From contig NZ_UEYQ01000003.1 of the NCBI RefSeq assembly GCF_900492205.1, forward strand, positions 248,001-312,000: DNA of 64,000 nucleotides. Direction: 5' to 3'. Source of the stretch: Ciceribacter sp. T2.26MG-112.2. Its GTDB lineage: Bacteria; Pseudomonadota; Alphaproteobacteria; Rhizobiales; Rhizobiaceae. Position 1 is the first letter of the stretch. Every line of letters begins with the position of its first letter. Below the pieces are notes generated by a model. It was not told the origin of the DNA and searched no databases. It worked only from the letters and a program-made list of their open reading frames with translations. Made by a program: the position numbers and the translations under genes. Positions 1 through 10,407 of this stretch are shown here, piece after piece.

Positions 1-1547
1 GCATGATCGAGACCTACCGTACCGGCCGTGGCGGTTTTCGCGTCCGCGCCCGTTGGGAAACCGAGGATCTCGGTCGCGGCGGCTACCAGATCGTCGTTAC
101 GCAGATCCCCTTCCAGGTCCAGAAGTCGCGCCTGATCGAGAAGATCGCCGAGCTTCTGATCGCCCGCCGCCTGCCGTTGCTCGAGGACGTGCGCGATGAA
201 TCGGCCGAGGATGTGCGCATCGTTCTGGTGCCGAAGAGCCGCACCGTCGATGCCACGCTGCTGATGGAATCGCTGTTCAAGCTGACCGAGCTTGAGAGCC
301 GCATCCCGCTCAACATGAACGTGCTCAGCCAGGGCAAGGTGCCGAAGGTGATGGCGCTCAACGAGGTGCTTTCCGAGTGGCTGGCACATCGCAAGGACGT
401 CCTCGTTCGTCGCTCGAAGTTCCGCCTGGCGGCAATCGACCGGCGGCTCGAGATCCTAGGCGGCCTGCTCATCGCCTATCTCAACCTCGACGAGGTGATC
501 CGCATCATCCGCGAGGAGGACGAGCCGAAACCGGTCCTGATCGAGCGGTTCACGCTGACCGACAACCAGGCTGAAGCCATCCTCAACATGCGGCTCAGGA
601 ACTTGCGCAAGCTCGAAGAGTTCGAGATCCGCAAGGAGCATGAGTCCCTGTCGGCGGAAAAGGCGGAAATCGAGACGCTGCTCGCCTCCGACGACAAGCA
701 GTGGCAAACGGTCTCCTGGGAGATCGGCGAGGTCAAGAAGAAGTATGCCAAGGCGACCGATCTCGGCCGCCGGCGCACCACCTTCTCCAATGCCCCGGTC
801 GCTGATGTCGAGGCGATCCAGCAGGCGATGATCGAGAAGGAACCGATCACGGTCGTCATCTCGGAAAAGGGCTGGATCCGCGCCCTGAAGGGCCATATTT
901 CCGACACCACCAGCCTGACTTTCAAGGAGGGCGACGCGCTTCGCGTGGCCTTCCCGGCACAGACCACCGACAAGATCCTGCTGGTGACGACGGGCGGCAA
1001 GGTCTACACGATGGGCGGCGACAAGCTGCCCGGCGGACGCGGCCATGGCGAACCCTTGCGCATCATGGTCGACATGGAAAACGACCAGGACGTGCTGACC
1101 GCCTTCGTCCATGATCCGAGTCGCAAGCTGCTCATTGCCTCGACCGCCGGCAACGGCTTCGTCGTTGCCGAAAACGAGATCGTCGCCAATACCCGCAAGG
1201 GCAAGCAGGTGATGAATGTCGGCATGCCGGACGAGATGAAGCTGGTCGTGCCGGTGGCGGGCGACCACGTCGCCGTGGTCGGCGAGAACCGCAAGATGCT
1301 CGTTTTCCCGCTGGCGCAGGTCCCGGAGATGGCGCGCGGCAAGGGCGTTCGCCTGCAGCGCTACAAGGATGGCGGCATTTCCGACATCAAGTGTTTCGCG
1401 ATTGCCGACGGCCTGACCTGGGAAGACAGTGCCGCCCGGATGTTCACCAAGACCAAGGACGAACTGATCGAATGGCAGGGCGACCGCGCCTCGGCCGGCC
1501 GCACCGTGCCCAAGGGCTTCCCGCGCAGCGGCAAATTCTCCGGCTGA
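1..1547 (+). CDS. parC: DNA topoisomerase IV subunit A, 3' part (partial)
   Basis: The reading frame is already open at the window edge, so the N-terminus, including the catalytic tyrosine region, lies outside. About 514 C-terminal residues are visible of a protein that is usually about 750 long in this family. They cover the end of the breakage-reunion domain ([12 protein letters not shown], then [20 protein letters not shown]), a helical coiled segment rich in Glu/Lys, and the C-terminal beta-pinwheel with repeats such as [10 protein letters not shown] and [14 protein letters not shown]. ParC pairs with ParE to decatenate daughter chromosomes. The pinwheel pattern fits ParC better than GyrA, which carries a GyrA-box. 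The gene converges on the toxin-antitoxin pair with 11 bp between stops. Confidence 0.93.
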   Translation, partial: MIETYRTGRGGFRVRARWETEDLGRGGYQIVVTQIPFQVQKSRLIEKIAELLIARRLPLLEDVRDESAEDVRIVLVPKSRTVDATLLMESLFKLTELESRIPLNMNVLSQGKVPKVMALNEVLSEWLAHRKDVLVRRSKFRLAAIDRRLEILGGLLIAYLNLDEVIRIIREEDEPKPVLIERFTLTDNQAEAILNMRLRNLRKLEEFEIRKEHESLSAEKAEIETLLASDDKQWQTVSWEIGEVKKKYAKATDLGRRRTTFSNAPVADVEAIQQAMIEKEPITVVISEKGWIRALKGHISDTTSLTFKEGDALRVAFPAQTTDKILLVTTGGKVYTMGGDKLPGGRGHGEPLRIMVDMENDQDVLTAFVHDPSRKLLIASTAGNGFVVAENEIVANTRKGKQVMNVGMPDEMKLVVPVAGDHVAVVGENRKMLVFPLAQVPEMARGKGVRLQRYKDGGISDIKCFAIADGLTWEDSAARMFTKTKDELIEWQGDRASAGRTVPKGFPRSGKFSG

Positions 1548-1558
1548 TTTCGCTCGGG

Positions 1559-1948
1559 TCAGGAAAGCGCGACGGTGTGATCCTTCAGGAACCGCGTCGC
1601 GCCTTCCTCGTCGATCTCGCCCGCGGCCACGGAAAGGACGAAGGCGTAGAGCTCCGCGTCCGTGGCGTTGATCTCGTAGCCGTTTTCCATCAGGAAGACA
1701 GCGGCGGTCACGATCGCTATGCGCTTGTTTCCGTCAATGAAAGCATGGTTCTTGGCCAGGCCGAACAGATAGGCGGCGGCTAATTCGTTGACATCGTCAC
1801 ACCCGTACGCCTCCCGGTTTACGGGGCGGGCAAGGGCAGATTCGAGCGCGCCTTCGTCGCGCAGGCCGTAGGCTCCGCCGAAGCGTTCAATCTGCATCTG
1901 GTGCAGGGTCTCGACGACCGGCCGGGAAATGAAGAAGAAGCTGCTCAT
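1559..1948 (-). CDS. doc: Doc-type (death-on-curing, Fic superfamily) toxin
   Basis: A 129-residue protein carrying the Doc/Fic active-site motif HAFIDGNKR at residues 68-76 (family pattern HxFx[D/N]xNKR) and the N-terminal region around GLRDEGALESAL typical of Doc. Phage P1 Doc phosphorylates EF-Tu and stops translation; the same activity is inferred here. Length matches Doc (about 126) rather than long Fic AMP-transferases. Its ATG overlaps the stop of the upstream antitoxin gene by 4 bp (ATGA), which implies translational coupling and a two-gene operon. The partner is AbrB-like, not the Phd antitoxin of P1. Confidence 0.88.
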   Translation of the reverse strand: MSSFFFISRPVVETLHQMQIERFGGAYGLRDEGALESALARPVNREAYGCDDVNELAAAYLFGLAKNHAFIDGNKRIAIVTAAVFLMENGYEINATDAELYAFVLSVAAGEIDEEGATRFLKDHTVALS

Positions 1949-2166
1949 TCGGCGAGTTTCTTCAGGGCGGTCTTGTACTTGTCCATGAAGCGCTCGGCAT
2001 GCGCGACCTGACGCGCGAAGTCGTCATCCATCGGTTTCATCAGCAAGCCATTCTGGCTTTCTGACAGCGCCAAGCTGTCCCCCGCCTTCAAGCCCAGACG
2101 GTCGAGGATTTCCTTCGGGATGATGATACCTTCGGAATTGCCGATCTTGCGAATGATGACGTTCAT
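1945..2166 (-). CDS. AbrB/MazE-type antitoxin (SpoVT-AbrB domain)
   Basis: A 73-residue protein beginning MNVIIRKIGNSEGIIIPKEIL, the swapped-hairpin SpoVT/AbrB DNA-binding fold, followed by GLKAGDSLAL and an acidic, flexible C-terminus of the kind that wraps the toxin. It is the first gene of the unit and overlaps the Doc-type toxin by 4 bp. Antitoxins of this fold usually bind their own promoter, and an inverted repeat lies just upstream of the start codon. The function as antitoxin is inferred from fold and position. Confidence 0.85.
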   Translation of the reverse strand: MNVIIRKIGNSEGIIIPKEILDRLGLKAGDSLALSESQNGLLMKPMDDDFARQVAHAERFMDKYKTALKKLAE

Positions 2167-2175
2167 CGTGTTGGT

Positions 2176-2200
2176 CCTTGTGTTGCAACAAGGTTATAAC
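2176..2200 (-). promoter_or_regulatory. Likely autoregulatory operator/promoter of the toxin-antitoxin operon
   Basis: Reading the minus strand, GTTATAAC (about 2193-2200) resembles a -10 element. It is followed by the inverted repeat CCTTGT-N6-ACAAGG (2176-2193), whose centre contains TTGCAA. The repeat sits 10 bp before the antitoxin ATG, where a bound AbrB-type protein would block initiation. The symmetry is visible; its use as operator is inferred. Confidence 0.5.
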
Positions 2201-2330
2201 ATGGGGCGTAGGGTCGGTAAAGAACACATGGCACACGCGATGCGGGTTACTCGTCGATGCACTTGACCGCGGTCAACGCGGTGTCGTCTTGCCACTCTAT
2301 GCTCGCCCGCGGATATTCAGGAGACGGCCA

Positions 2331-3431
2331 ATGCTGACACGGCGTGGGATACTGACAGGTGGAGCGGCGATCCTGACTGCTGGCGGGGTGGGCACGGTCT
2401 TGTCGATGAGGCTGGCGAGCAGCCACTATACCGCCTATGCCGCCCAATTGCGGGAACCGCCCAAACCGCAAGCGGCGTCCCGGGATCTGATCCGCTACGC
2501 TACCCTTGCCGCCAACGGCCACAATACCCAGCCCTGGCTGTTTCGCGAGAGTGGGCAGGCCATTGCTGTCCTGCCGGACTTTTCCCGGCGCACACCGGTG
2601 GTCGATCCGGACGACCATCACCTCTATGTCAGCCTTGGCTGCGCGATAGAGAACCTGGAGATCGCCGCAAGAGCGACGGGGCGATCCGGTGAGATGGTGA
2701 TCGAGGGGGAGGGCGGCGCGACCTTCACCTTCTCGCCGCAACCGGGCACGGCCGATCCGGCAACTCTTGAGCTTTTCCGCGCCATTCCCGTCCGCCAGTC
2801 GACCCGCAGTCTCTATGACGGAACTCCCGTGAGCTTCGATCATCTGCAGCGGCTTTCAGACAGCGCGACAGTCGAGGGCGTCGACATCGTTCTGCTTAAC
2901 GAGCGGTCGACCGTCGATCGGGTGCGCGACCTCGTTATCGCCGGCAATGACGTTCAGATGGCCGACCCCGCCTTCATGCGGGAGTTGAAGGACTGGTTGC
3001 GCTTCAGTCCATCGGCAGCGATGGAGCGAGGCGACGGGCTCTATGCACCGGCGAGCGGCAACCCGCCCTTGCCCGAATGGTTGGGGCCGATCGCCTTCGA
3101 TCTGGCGTTCAAGCCCAAAAGCGAAGCCGACAAATATGCGCGTCACATGAATAGCTCGGCCGGCGTCGCCGTGTTCGCTGCGCGGGACGAAGGGCCGGCC
3201 GGATGGATCGCCGTCGGGCGTGCGTGCCAGCGGTTCTGCCTGACTGCCACCGCGCTGGGCGTAAAGACCGCCTTCGTCAACCAGCCTGTCGAAGTGCCTG
3301 AACTGCGCAATGAAATGGCCGCATTGGCGGGTCTTGGATCGCGAAGGACGGATGTCGTCCTGCGCTTCGGCCATGCGCCGGAAATGCCCTATTCTCCGCG
3401 CCGACCGGTAGACGCGGTACTCGTGGCGTGA
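2331..3431 (+). CDS. TAT-targeted nitroreductase-like (Acg-type) flavoprotein
   Basis: A 366-residue protein starting MLTRRGILTGGAAILTAGGV, a twin-arginine-like leader with hydrophobic core, so export or periplasmic membrane attachment is likely. The body shows the nitroreductase-like pattern of the Acg family: NGHNTQPWLF near the start (FMN site), RAIPVRQSTR in the middle and LTATALGVKTAFVNQPVE near the end. Substrate is unknown. The ATG is preceded by AGGAGAC at good distance; an in-frame extension to 2178 has no ribosome site and would hide the leader. It stands alone between the toxin-antitoxin unit and bpt. Confidence 0.75.
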   Translation: MLTRRGILTGGAAILTAGGVGTVLSMRLASSHYTAYAAQLREPPKPQAASRDLIRYATLAANGHNTQPWLFRESGQAIAVLPDFSRRTPVVDPDDHHLYVSLGCAIENLEIAARATGRSGEMVIEGEGGATFTFSPQPGTADPATLELFRAIPVRQSTRSLYDGTPVSFDHLQRLSDSATVEGVDIVLLNERSTVDRVRDLVIAGNDVQMADPAFMRELKDWLRFSPSAAMERGDGLYAPASGNPPLPEWLGPIAFDLAFKPKSEADKYARHMNSSAGVAVFAARDEGPAGWIAVGRACQRFCLTATALGVKTAFVNQPVEVPELRNEMAALAGLGSRRTDVVLRFGHAPEMPYSPRRPVDAVLVA

Positions 3432-3475
3432 CGTAGGGACGTAATTCCGCCGGTGCGGGTCATACCCCCATCGCC

Positions 3476-4261
3476 TCATTCCTGGTCGGCACCACCATCG
3501 TCATCGCCATCGTTCGGCTGGTATCTTTCCCATCCCTGATTGGTCAAATGTTCCTGCGGCTGGAAGCGGGTCTTGTAATCCATCTTGTGCGAGCCCTTCA
3601 CCCAGTAGCCGAGATAGACATGAGGCAGGCCGAGCGCCTTGGCGCGCTTGACATGGTCGAGCACCATCATCGTGCCGAGCGAGCGCTTGACCATGGCCGG
3701 ATTGAAGAAGGAGTAGACCATTGACAGGCCGTCGCTCATCAGGTCGGACAGCGCCACGGCAACCAGTTCACCCTTCGGCTGCAGGTTCAGGCCGTCGCCG
3801 GGGCTACGAAGCCTGTATTCAATGAGCCGCGTCTGGACATGAGTGTCCTCGACCATGATGGCATAGTCGAGCGCTGACATGTCCGACATGCCGCCTTGTT
3901 GATGACGATGATCGAGGTAGGTGCGAAACAGCGAGAATTGCTCGGTCGAGGGCTGGGCGGGAAAAACCGTCGAGACGATGTCGCGATTCTCCGACTGAAC
4001 GCGCCGAAGGGAGCGTGTCGGTTCAAACTCGTCCACCAGGACGCGGACCGAGACGCAGGCGCGACAGCCCTCGCAGGCGGGCCGGTAGGCGATGTTCTGC
4101 GAGCGGCGGAAACCTCCCTGCGTCAGCAGGTCGTTCATTTCCGTGGCGCGCGGCCCGACCAGATGGGTGAAGACTTTCCGCTCCATCTCGCCCGGCAGGT
4201 AAGGACACGGCGCCGGCGCCGTGAGGTAGAATTGCGGGGAAGGGGAAGCCTGTGTGTTCAT
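3476..4261 (-). CDS. bpt: Aspartate/glutamate leucyltransferase (N-end rule)
   Basis: A 261-residue protein with the Bpt/ATE signature: [16 protein letters not shown] near the N-terminus, a Cys-rich [15 protein letters not shown] around residue 60, and a GNAT-like C-terminal half with [19 protein letters not shown] and [20 protein letters not shown]. The enzyme transfers Leu from leucyl-tRNA to proteins with N-terminal Asp or Glu and so feeds them to ClpS/ClpAP (family knowledge). The start at 4261 gives the usual length; an extension to 4312 is open but unlikely. The RDD gene upstream on the same strand may be co-oriented rather than co-transcribed. Confidence 0.9.
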   Translation of the reverse strand: MNTQASPSPQFYLTAPAPCPYLPGEMERKVFTHLVGPRATEMNDLLTQGGFRRSQNIAYRPACEGCRACVSVRVLVDEFEPTRSLRRVQSENRDIVSTVFPAQPSTEQFSLFRTYLDHRHQQGGMSDMSALDYAIMVEDTHVQTRLIEYRLRSPGDGLNLQPKGELVAVALSDLMSDGLSMVYSFFNPAMVKRSLGTMMVLDHVKRAKALGLPHVYLGYWVKGSHKMDYKTRFQPQEHLTNQGWERYQPNDGDDDGGADQE

Positions 4262-4407
4262 CGTCCGCCGGTCGGAAGCCTTCGCCATCGAATATATATC
4301 AGCATGGCGCAAGATTGGAAAACGTCAACTGTCTGTCACGAACCATGACGCCGACAGGCGCCGGCCGCTGGCCACCCAATTGCGGATGGCACGGCCGGCA
4401 GCCGATC

Positions 4408-4866
4408 TCAGGCTGTCCGCATGGTGGCGGTCCCAAGCAGCAGATCGTGCACCAGGCGCGACCGCTCGGTGAACAGACCGGCGAGCAGGATGAGCGGCGT
4501 CAGGACCGAGTTGAGGATCCAGAACAGCGCCAAGTGGGCGAGCGCCAGGACGAAATCGATCCGTCGGCCGTCGAGGCGCACCATGGCAATACCCATGGCC
4601 TTCATGCCGGGCGTCGCCTGCGACGGGCCGGAAAGCGACATGCCGAAATAAAGGCCCGCAACGATGAAGAACAGGATCGGATAGAGCAGGAAGCCGAGGC
4701 CGAGCGTCAGCACGCCGACGAAGAAGACGAGAACCGCGGCTGGAATCCACAGCGCGGCGACGATCAGGTAGTCGATGAGGAAGGCAAAGACGCGGCGCGA
4801 CAGCACGCCGCTATAGGCGCGCCAGTCGTCCGGTGCAGCATAGATCGGATTCGGATCGAGGGTCAT
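4408..4866 (-). CDS. RDD family membrane protein
   Basis: A 152-residue protein with an RDD domain: SRRVFAFLIDYLIVAALW at about 23-40, three hydrophobic segments, and the conserved SQATPGMKAMGIAMVRLDG loop. RDD proteins sit in the cytoplasmic membrane; some have been linked to ion transport, but this one cannot be assigned. GGGAG lies 7 nt before the ATG. It lies between bpt and hemB on the same strand as both, a common rhizobial neighbourhood. Confidence 0.82.
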   Translation of the reverse strand: MTLDPNPIYAAPDDWRAYSGVLSRRVFAFLIDYLIVAALWIPAAVLVFFVGVLTLGLGFLLYPILFFIVAGLYFGMSLSGPSQATPGMKAMGIAMVRLDGRRIDFVLALAHLALFWILNSVLTPLILLAGLFTERSRLVHDLLLGTATMRTA

Positions 4867-4941
4867 CGTCGGCTCCCGCTGGTGTTTCGAGCTATGGATA
4901 TGGGGAGATAACGAGGAAATACAATCCGAAGGGCGCGATCC

Positions 4942-5958
4942 TCAGCCCTTGGCAGCCAGATATTTCGCCACGTCGACGGCGAAATAGGTCAGGATGCCAT
5001 CGCAGCCGGCGCGCTTGAAGCACAGCAGGGTCTCGAGCATGGCGCGTTCGCCATCGATCCAGCCATTGGCCTCAGCCGCCTTGATCTGCGCATATTCGCC
5101 CGACACCTGATAGGCAAAGACCGGCAGGCCAAAGGCTTCCTTCATCCGCCAACAGATGTCGAGATAGGGCAGGCCGGGCTTGACCATCAGCATGTCGGCG
5201 CCTTCCTCGACATCGAGGGCCGCGTCGCGCAGTGCCTCCGTGCCGTTGGCCGGGTCGATATAGTAGCTCTTCTTGTCACCCTTCAGCAGTCCGCCGGTCG
5301 AGATCGCCTCGCGATAGGGGCCGTAATAGCAGGAGGCGAACTTGGTGGCGTAGGACATGATGCCGACCGACTGGTGGCCGGCGGCGTCCAGCCCGCGGCG
5401 GATTGCGCCGATGCGGCCGTCCATCATGTCGGAAGGTGCGATGATGTCGGAACCGGCATCGGCTTGCAGCACCGCGGCGCGAACGATCTGTTCGACGGTT
5501 TCGTCATTGACGATCTCGTTGCCGCGCAGGATGCCGTCATGGCCGTGGCTGGTGAACGGGTCGAGCGCCACGTCGGTGATGACGCCGATATTCGGCACGG
5601 CCTTCTTGATCGCGGCGGTCGCGCGGTTGATCAGGTTGTTCGCTTCGAGGATCTGCGAGCCGGTCTCGTCCCGCAGGTCCATCTCGACATTGGGGAAGGT
5701 GGCAAGGGCAGGGATTCCGAGGTCAGCCGCTTCCTTTGCCGCTTCGACGGCCTTGTCGATCGTCATGCGGTTGACGCCCGGCATGGCGGCGATCGGCTCG
5801 ACGATACCTTCTCCGGGGATGATGAAGATCGGCCAGATCAGGTCATCGACGGTCAGACGGTTTTCCTGAACGAGACGGCGGGTCCAATCGGCCTTGCGGT
5901 TGCGGCGCATCCGGCGGTGACCCGTGATGTCGTCGACCAGAAGTGTCTTGTCCTGCAT
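4942..5958 (-). CDS. hemB: Delta-aminolevulinic acid dehydratase (porphobilinogen synthase)
   Basis: A 338-residue protein that condenses two aminolevulinate molecules to porphobilinogen in haem synthesis. Visible motifs are RRNRKADWTRRLVQE at the start, SYATKFASCYYGPYREA and ADMLMVKPGLPYLD with the two active-site lysines, and AYQVSGEYAQIKAA. The metal loop reads ITDVALDPFTSHGHDGIL, with Asp/Ala where zinc enzymes have cysteines, so it belongs to the Mg-type enzymes known from Bradyrhizobium and Pseudomonas. GAGGA precedes the ATG. Confidence 0.96.
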   Translation of the reverse strand: MQDKTLLVDDITGHRRMRRNRKADWTRRLVQENRLTVDDLIWPIFIIPGEGIVEPIAAMPGVNRMTIDKAVEAAKEAADLGIPALATFPNVEMDLRDETGSQILEANNLINRATAAIKKAVPNIGVITDVALDPFTSHGHDGILRGNEIVNDETVEQIVRAAVLQADAGSDIIAPSDMMDGRIGAIRRGLDAAGHQSVGIMSYATKFASCYYGPYREAISTGGLLKGDKKSYYIDPANGTEALRDAALDVEEGADMLMVKPGLPYLDICWRMKEAFGLPVFAYQVSGEYAQIKAAEANGWIDGERAMLETLLCFKRAGCDGILTYFAVDVAKYLAAKG

Positions 5959-6090
5959 GGCGAAGTCCTCGTCCTTGTCTCATGATTAGCGCGTGGATAG
6001 CACTTACGGCAGGGATTGCCAAAACGGAAGACGACGCTTGGTCGCGGCTACGGCTGGCGGCGACCGGTGCCTTCGGCATATCCTCGCGCA

Positions 6091-6528
6091 ATGGAACCTG
6101 ATTCTCACAACGCACCCAAGCGCAGCCTGACGGAACTCCTCTTTGTGGTGTTCCTGCGCATGGTCGCGGTCGCCTGCCTTTGGTTCGCGCTGCAATACTG
6201 GGCCATGCTGGTGGGCTATTCGCTCGGCGGCCGGGCGCGCTTCGACCTGCTCGACCTGCCCTGGAAGGTCGCGGGCAGCAGCCTGGCGGTGATCTTCCCG
6301 GTGGCTGCGCTCGGGCTGTGGATGGCGGTGTCCTGGGGGCCGGTGATCTGGGCGCTCGGCGCCGGCGCGCAGGTCCTGATGTACTGGCTGTGGTCCGACA
6401 TATTCGGCTACAACCGGCTGGCGATCACCATGCACGTGCTTGTCGCCACCGTCTATCTGGTGTTCCGCCTCGCGCTCTGGCTCGAAATGCGCCACAAGGG
6501 CGAGGAGATAAGGGTTGATTTACCCTGA
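6091..6528 (+). CDS. DUF6163-like small membrane protein
   Basis: A 145-residue protein with four predicted hydrophobic segments (about residues 15-37, 55-75, 80-98 and 110-130). It begins MEPDSHNAPKRSLTELLF and ends with a charged tail, RHKGEEIRVDLP. The family name is a recollection of a conserved rhizobial membrane protein found near ldtR; no function is known. The start at 6091 removes an Arg-rich extension with no membrane character. It is divergent from hemB, with about 130 bp between starts, and 130 bp before ldtR. Confidence 0.6.
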   Translation: MEPDSHNAPKRSLTELLFVVFLRMVAVACLWFALQYWAMLVGYSLGGRARFDLLDLPWKVAGSSLAVIFPVAALGLWMAVSWGPVIWALGAGAQVLMYWLWSDIFGYNRLAITMHVLVATVYLVFRLALWLEMRHKGEEIRVDLP

Positions 6529-6657
6529 TGCCACGAGGTCATTCGGTAAGCCTCTGTTAAGCCTGCGTTTTAAATAGAATTTTATGCGCATTGGATATGG
6601 TCCTCACTAAGGCGGGAGAAAACAACAGCCGCCACCCAAACAGTGAGGCAGACCGAC

Positions 6658-7167
6658 ATGAACACCAAGATGAAGCCGCAGCCGGCAACGCTCGATCCCC
6701 AGGAAGACGCGATCCGGAATCTCTATCTCGAATCCCTGCATCTCGTTGAACGTCTCCACCGCCGTCTTCTCGACGTCATCAAGGACGAGTTCGAACGCCA
6801 GGGTCGCAACGACGTCAACGCCGTCCAGGCCCTCCTGCTCTTCAATATCGGCAATTCCGAACTGACCGCCGGTGAACTGCGCTCGCGCGGCTACTATCTC
6901 GGCTCGAACGTCTCCTACAACGTCAAGAAGCTCGTCGACCTCGGCTTCATCAACCACCAGCGCTCGCGCATCGACCGCCGCTCGGTCCGCATCAGCCTGA
7001 CCGAGAGCGGCCAGGAAGTGGCCGAGACGGTCGCCAAGCTCTACGAGCGCCACATCGGTTCGATCCAGAAGGTCGGCGGCATCGGTTCCGACGAGTTCAC
7101 CCAGATGAACAAGCTTCTGCAGCGTCTCGACCGCTTCTGGAACGACAGCATCATGTACCGTCTCTGA
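6658..7167 (+). CDS. ldtR: MarR-family transcriptional regulator LdtR
   Basis: A 169-residue winged-helix regulator matching LdtR of rhizobia and Liberibacter: RNLYLESLHLVERLHRRLLDVIKDEFE dimerisation helices, the HTH around AGELRSRGYYLGSNVSYNVKKLVDLGFI and the wing QRSRIDRRSVRISL. LdtR is known to control the adjacent L,D-transpeptidase and osmotic tolerance. GTGAGG at 6643-6648 serves as the ribosome site for the ATG at 6658, so the GTG there is not taken as start. Two TAAGCCT copies 11 bp apart (6547-6553, 6558-6564) lie upstream and could be regulatory. Confidence 0.88.
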   Translation: MNTKMKPQPATLDPQEDAIRNLYLESLHLVERLHRRLLDVIKDEFERQGRNDVNAVQALLLFNIGNSELTAGELRSRGYYLGSNVSYNVKKLVDLGFINHQRSRIDRRSVRISLTESGQEVAETVAKLYERHIGSIQKVGGIGSDEFTQMNKLLQRLDRFWNDSIMYRL

Positions 7168-7549
7168 TCCACAAGAGAACAGGACCTGCTGTATTTCCTC
7201 CAGTCATGCGGCAGCACGAGACGGCGCCAGGCGGCAGCGATGCCCGCCATGGCGCCTGCTCGCGTTTCGGCCAGGTCCCAAGGGTGCCGGATCGCGCCCG
7301 AACCGTGCCGCATCGATGGCGGAAATCCGGATCCGTAGCCATGCCGATGACGTGTTCGTGAAACCCAGCCGGTTTGCCGAGCCACGAATTGGCCATATTG
7401 ATATGGGACCGGCCTTGCATGCAAAAGCTGCAATCCGTCGTGGCTGAAAGTCGCTGTTTGTCGCGGTGACGGGCGTTCTTCGTCCATTTGTTAACCATGT
7501 CTCCGTATGGGATGGTGTGGATCGTTCAATTTGGAAAACGGTAGGAAAA
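7168..7549 (+). other. Intergenic region between ldtR and the L,D-transpeptidase gene (382 bp)
   Basis: No gene could be supported here. Open frames on the minus strand run on into the transpeptidase gene and lack ribosome sites, so they look like shadows. The last 60 bp before the transpeptidase ATG are less GC-rich, including TTTGTTAACC and CAATTTGG, and probably hold its promoter. LdtR would be expected to bind here, but no clear palindrome was recognised. Confidence 0.4.
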
Positions 7550-8878
7550 ATGTCGAAAAAGTCTGGAATCGTAGCCCTGTCGCGCCGTGCACTGCTCACC
7601 GGCGCCGCAGCAGCCGGTGCTGCCGCCATCGCCGGTCAGGCAGCCGCCCAGACGGCCATCGATGAACTGATCACGGCCCCGCGGCGCGGCAACTGGGACG
7701 ATCAGTTCGATGCCAAGGCATCGCGTACCACCGCTGCGGTCACCTCCAACACACCGATGCTCAGCGCCAATAATTTCATCTACATGCAGCAGGCGATCAC
7801 CGAGTATCAGACGATCGTGGCGAACGGCGGCTGGCCGCAGGTCAATCCGTCGGTCAAGCTGAAGATCGGCGCGGTCGACCCCTCGGTGCAGCAGTTGCGC
7901 CAGCGCCTGATGATATCCGGCGACCTGCCGCGCTCGGCGGGCATGTCCAACTCGTTCGATTCCTACGTCGACGGCGCCGTCAAGCGGTTCCAGGCCCGTC
8001 ACGGGCTTCCGCAGGACGGCGTGCTCGGCGAGTTCACGCTGAAGGCGCTCAACGTTCCTGCCGACACGCGGTTGATGCAGCTCAACGTCAACCAGCAGCG
8101 CCTTCAGGAGATGATGAACAAGCAGCTGGAGCGACGCTATGTCGTCGTCAACATCCCGGCTGCCTATGTCGAGGCCGTCGAGGACGACCGGGTGGCCCTG
8201 CGCAATACGGCCATCGTCGGCTCGATCACCCGTCCTTCTCCGACACTCGATTCGAAGATCCACGAGGTCATCCTGAACCCTTACTGGACCGCCCCGCGCT
8301 CGATCGTCCAGAAGGACATCATGCCGCTGATGCGCAAGGATCCGACCTATCTTTCCCGCAACGCCATCCGTCTGATCGACGGCAACGGCAACGAGGTTGC
8401 GCCGGAGACGATCGATTGGCATGCGGAAAAGGCGCCGAACCTGATGTTCCGTCAGGACCCGGGCAAGATCAACGCCATGTCGTCAACCAAGTTGAACTTC
8501 CACAACACGCATGCCGTCTACATGCATGACACGCCGCAACAGGGCCTGTTCAACAAGCTGATGCGCTTCGAGTCTTCGGGCTGCGTGCGCGTTCAGAACG
8601 TGCGCGATCTCGTGGTCTGGCTGCTGAAGAACACGCCCGGTTGGAGCCGCCAGGAGATCGAGCGTGTGATCGCCACCCGCGTCAATACGCCGATCGCGCT
8701 GACCGACGAGGTGGGCGTGCACTGGGTCTATATTTCCGCATGGTCGGCCAAGGACAATATCGTTCAGTTCCGCGACGACATCTATGCCATCGACGGCAAT
8801 GCGCAGCTTGCCCTTCAGGCCAATATCGGCGTTGAAACCTCGGCCGGCTCGGTCGAAGACGACATCTTGCCGCAATAA
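7550..8878 (+). CDS. L,D-transpeptidase with peptidoglycan-binding domain
   Basis: A 442-residue exported enzyme. Residues 1-34 form a twin-arginine-like leader (SRRALLTGAAAAGAAAIAG, cleavage near AAAQTA). A peptidoglycan-binding repeat follows (DGAVKRFQARHGLPQDGVLG). The C-terminal YkuD/YcbB-type catalytic domain ends in HNTHAVYMHDTP and SSGCVRVQN, with the nucleophile at Cys345. It makes 3-3 crosslinks in peptidoglycan, which dominate the wall of polar-growing Rhizobiales. TAGGAAAA lies before the ATG. It sits directly behind ldtR, its expected regulator (ldtP in the literature). Confidence 0.9.
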   Translation: MSKKSGIVALSRRALLTGAAAAGAAAIAGQAAAQTAIDELITAPRRGNWDDQFDAKASRTTAAVTSNTPMLSANNFIYMQQAITEYQTIVANGGWPQVNPSVKLKIGAVDPSVQQLRQRLMISGDLPRSAGMSNSFDSYVDGAVKRFQARHGLPQDGVLGEFTLKALNVPADTRLMQLNVNQQRLQEMMNKQLERRYVVVNIPAAYVEAVEDDRVALRNTAIVGSITRPSPTLDSKIHEVILNPYWTAPRSIVQKDIMPLMRKDPTYLSRNAIRLIDGNGNEVAPETIDWHAEKAPNLMFRQDPGKINAMSSTKLNFHNTHAVYMHDTPQQGLFNKLMRFESSGCVRVQNVRDLVVWLLKNTPGWSRQEIERVIATRVNTPIALTDEVGVHWVYISAWSAKDNIVQFRDDIYAIDGNAQLALQANIGVETSAGSVEDDILPQ

Positions 8879-8919
8879 ATGCGGCGAGGGCCATGTTGGG
8901 CAGCTAGGGTAGAATAAGA

Positions 8920-8948
8920 GGCGGCGGTCCTGCGGATCGTCGCCTTTC
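8920..8948 (+). terminator. Terminator after the L,D-transpeptidase gene
   Basis: Stem GGCGGCG (8920-8926) pairs with CGTCGCC (8938-8944) with one G-T pair and is followed by TTTCT. It lies 41 bp after the stop codon. Confidence 0.6.
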
Positions 8949-9108
8949 TATTGCGCCGTGCGTGTTCTACCTCCTCTCGCGCATACGCCGCAACACCGCG
9001 CGTTCCGTGCGCCTGCGCTGTTTGATGCGCAAATGTCGCGTCCCGTATTGCCCTTGCCGAAACGGAGCGCTAAGACCCCTTGGCATCAACCGTCAGGAGC
9101 CCGCAGTC

Positions 9109-10398
<1,290 letters not shown>

Positions 10399-10407
10399 GG
10401 AAAGCGC

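Noticed and set aside
8879..9108. Riboswitch in the glyA leader
   Set aside because: Some GCGC-rich inverted repeats are present, but no pattern matching a known class or a clear switching structure could be drawn.
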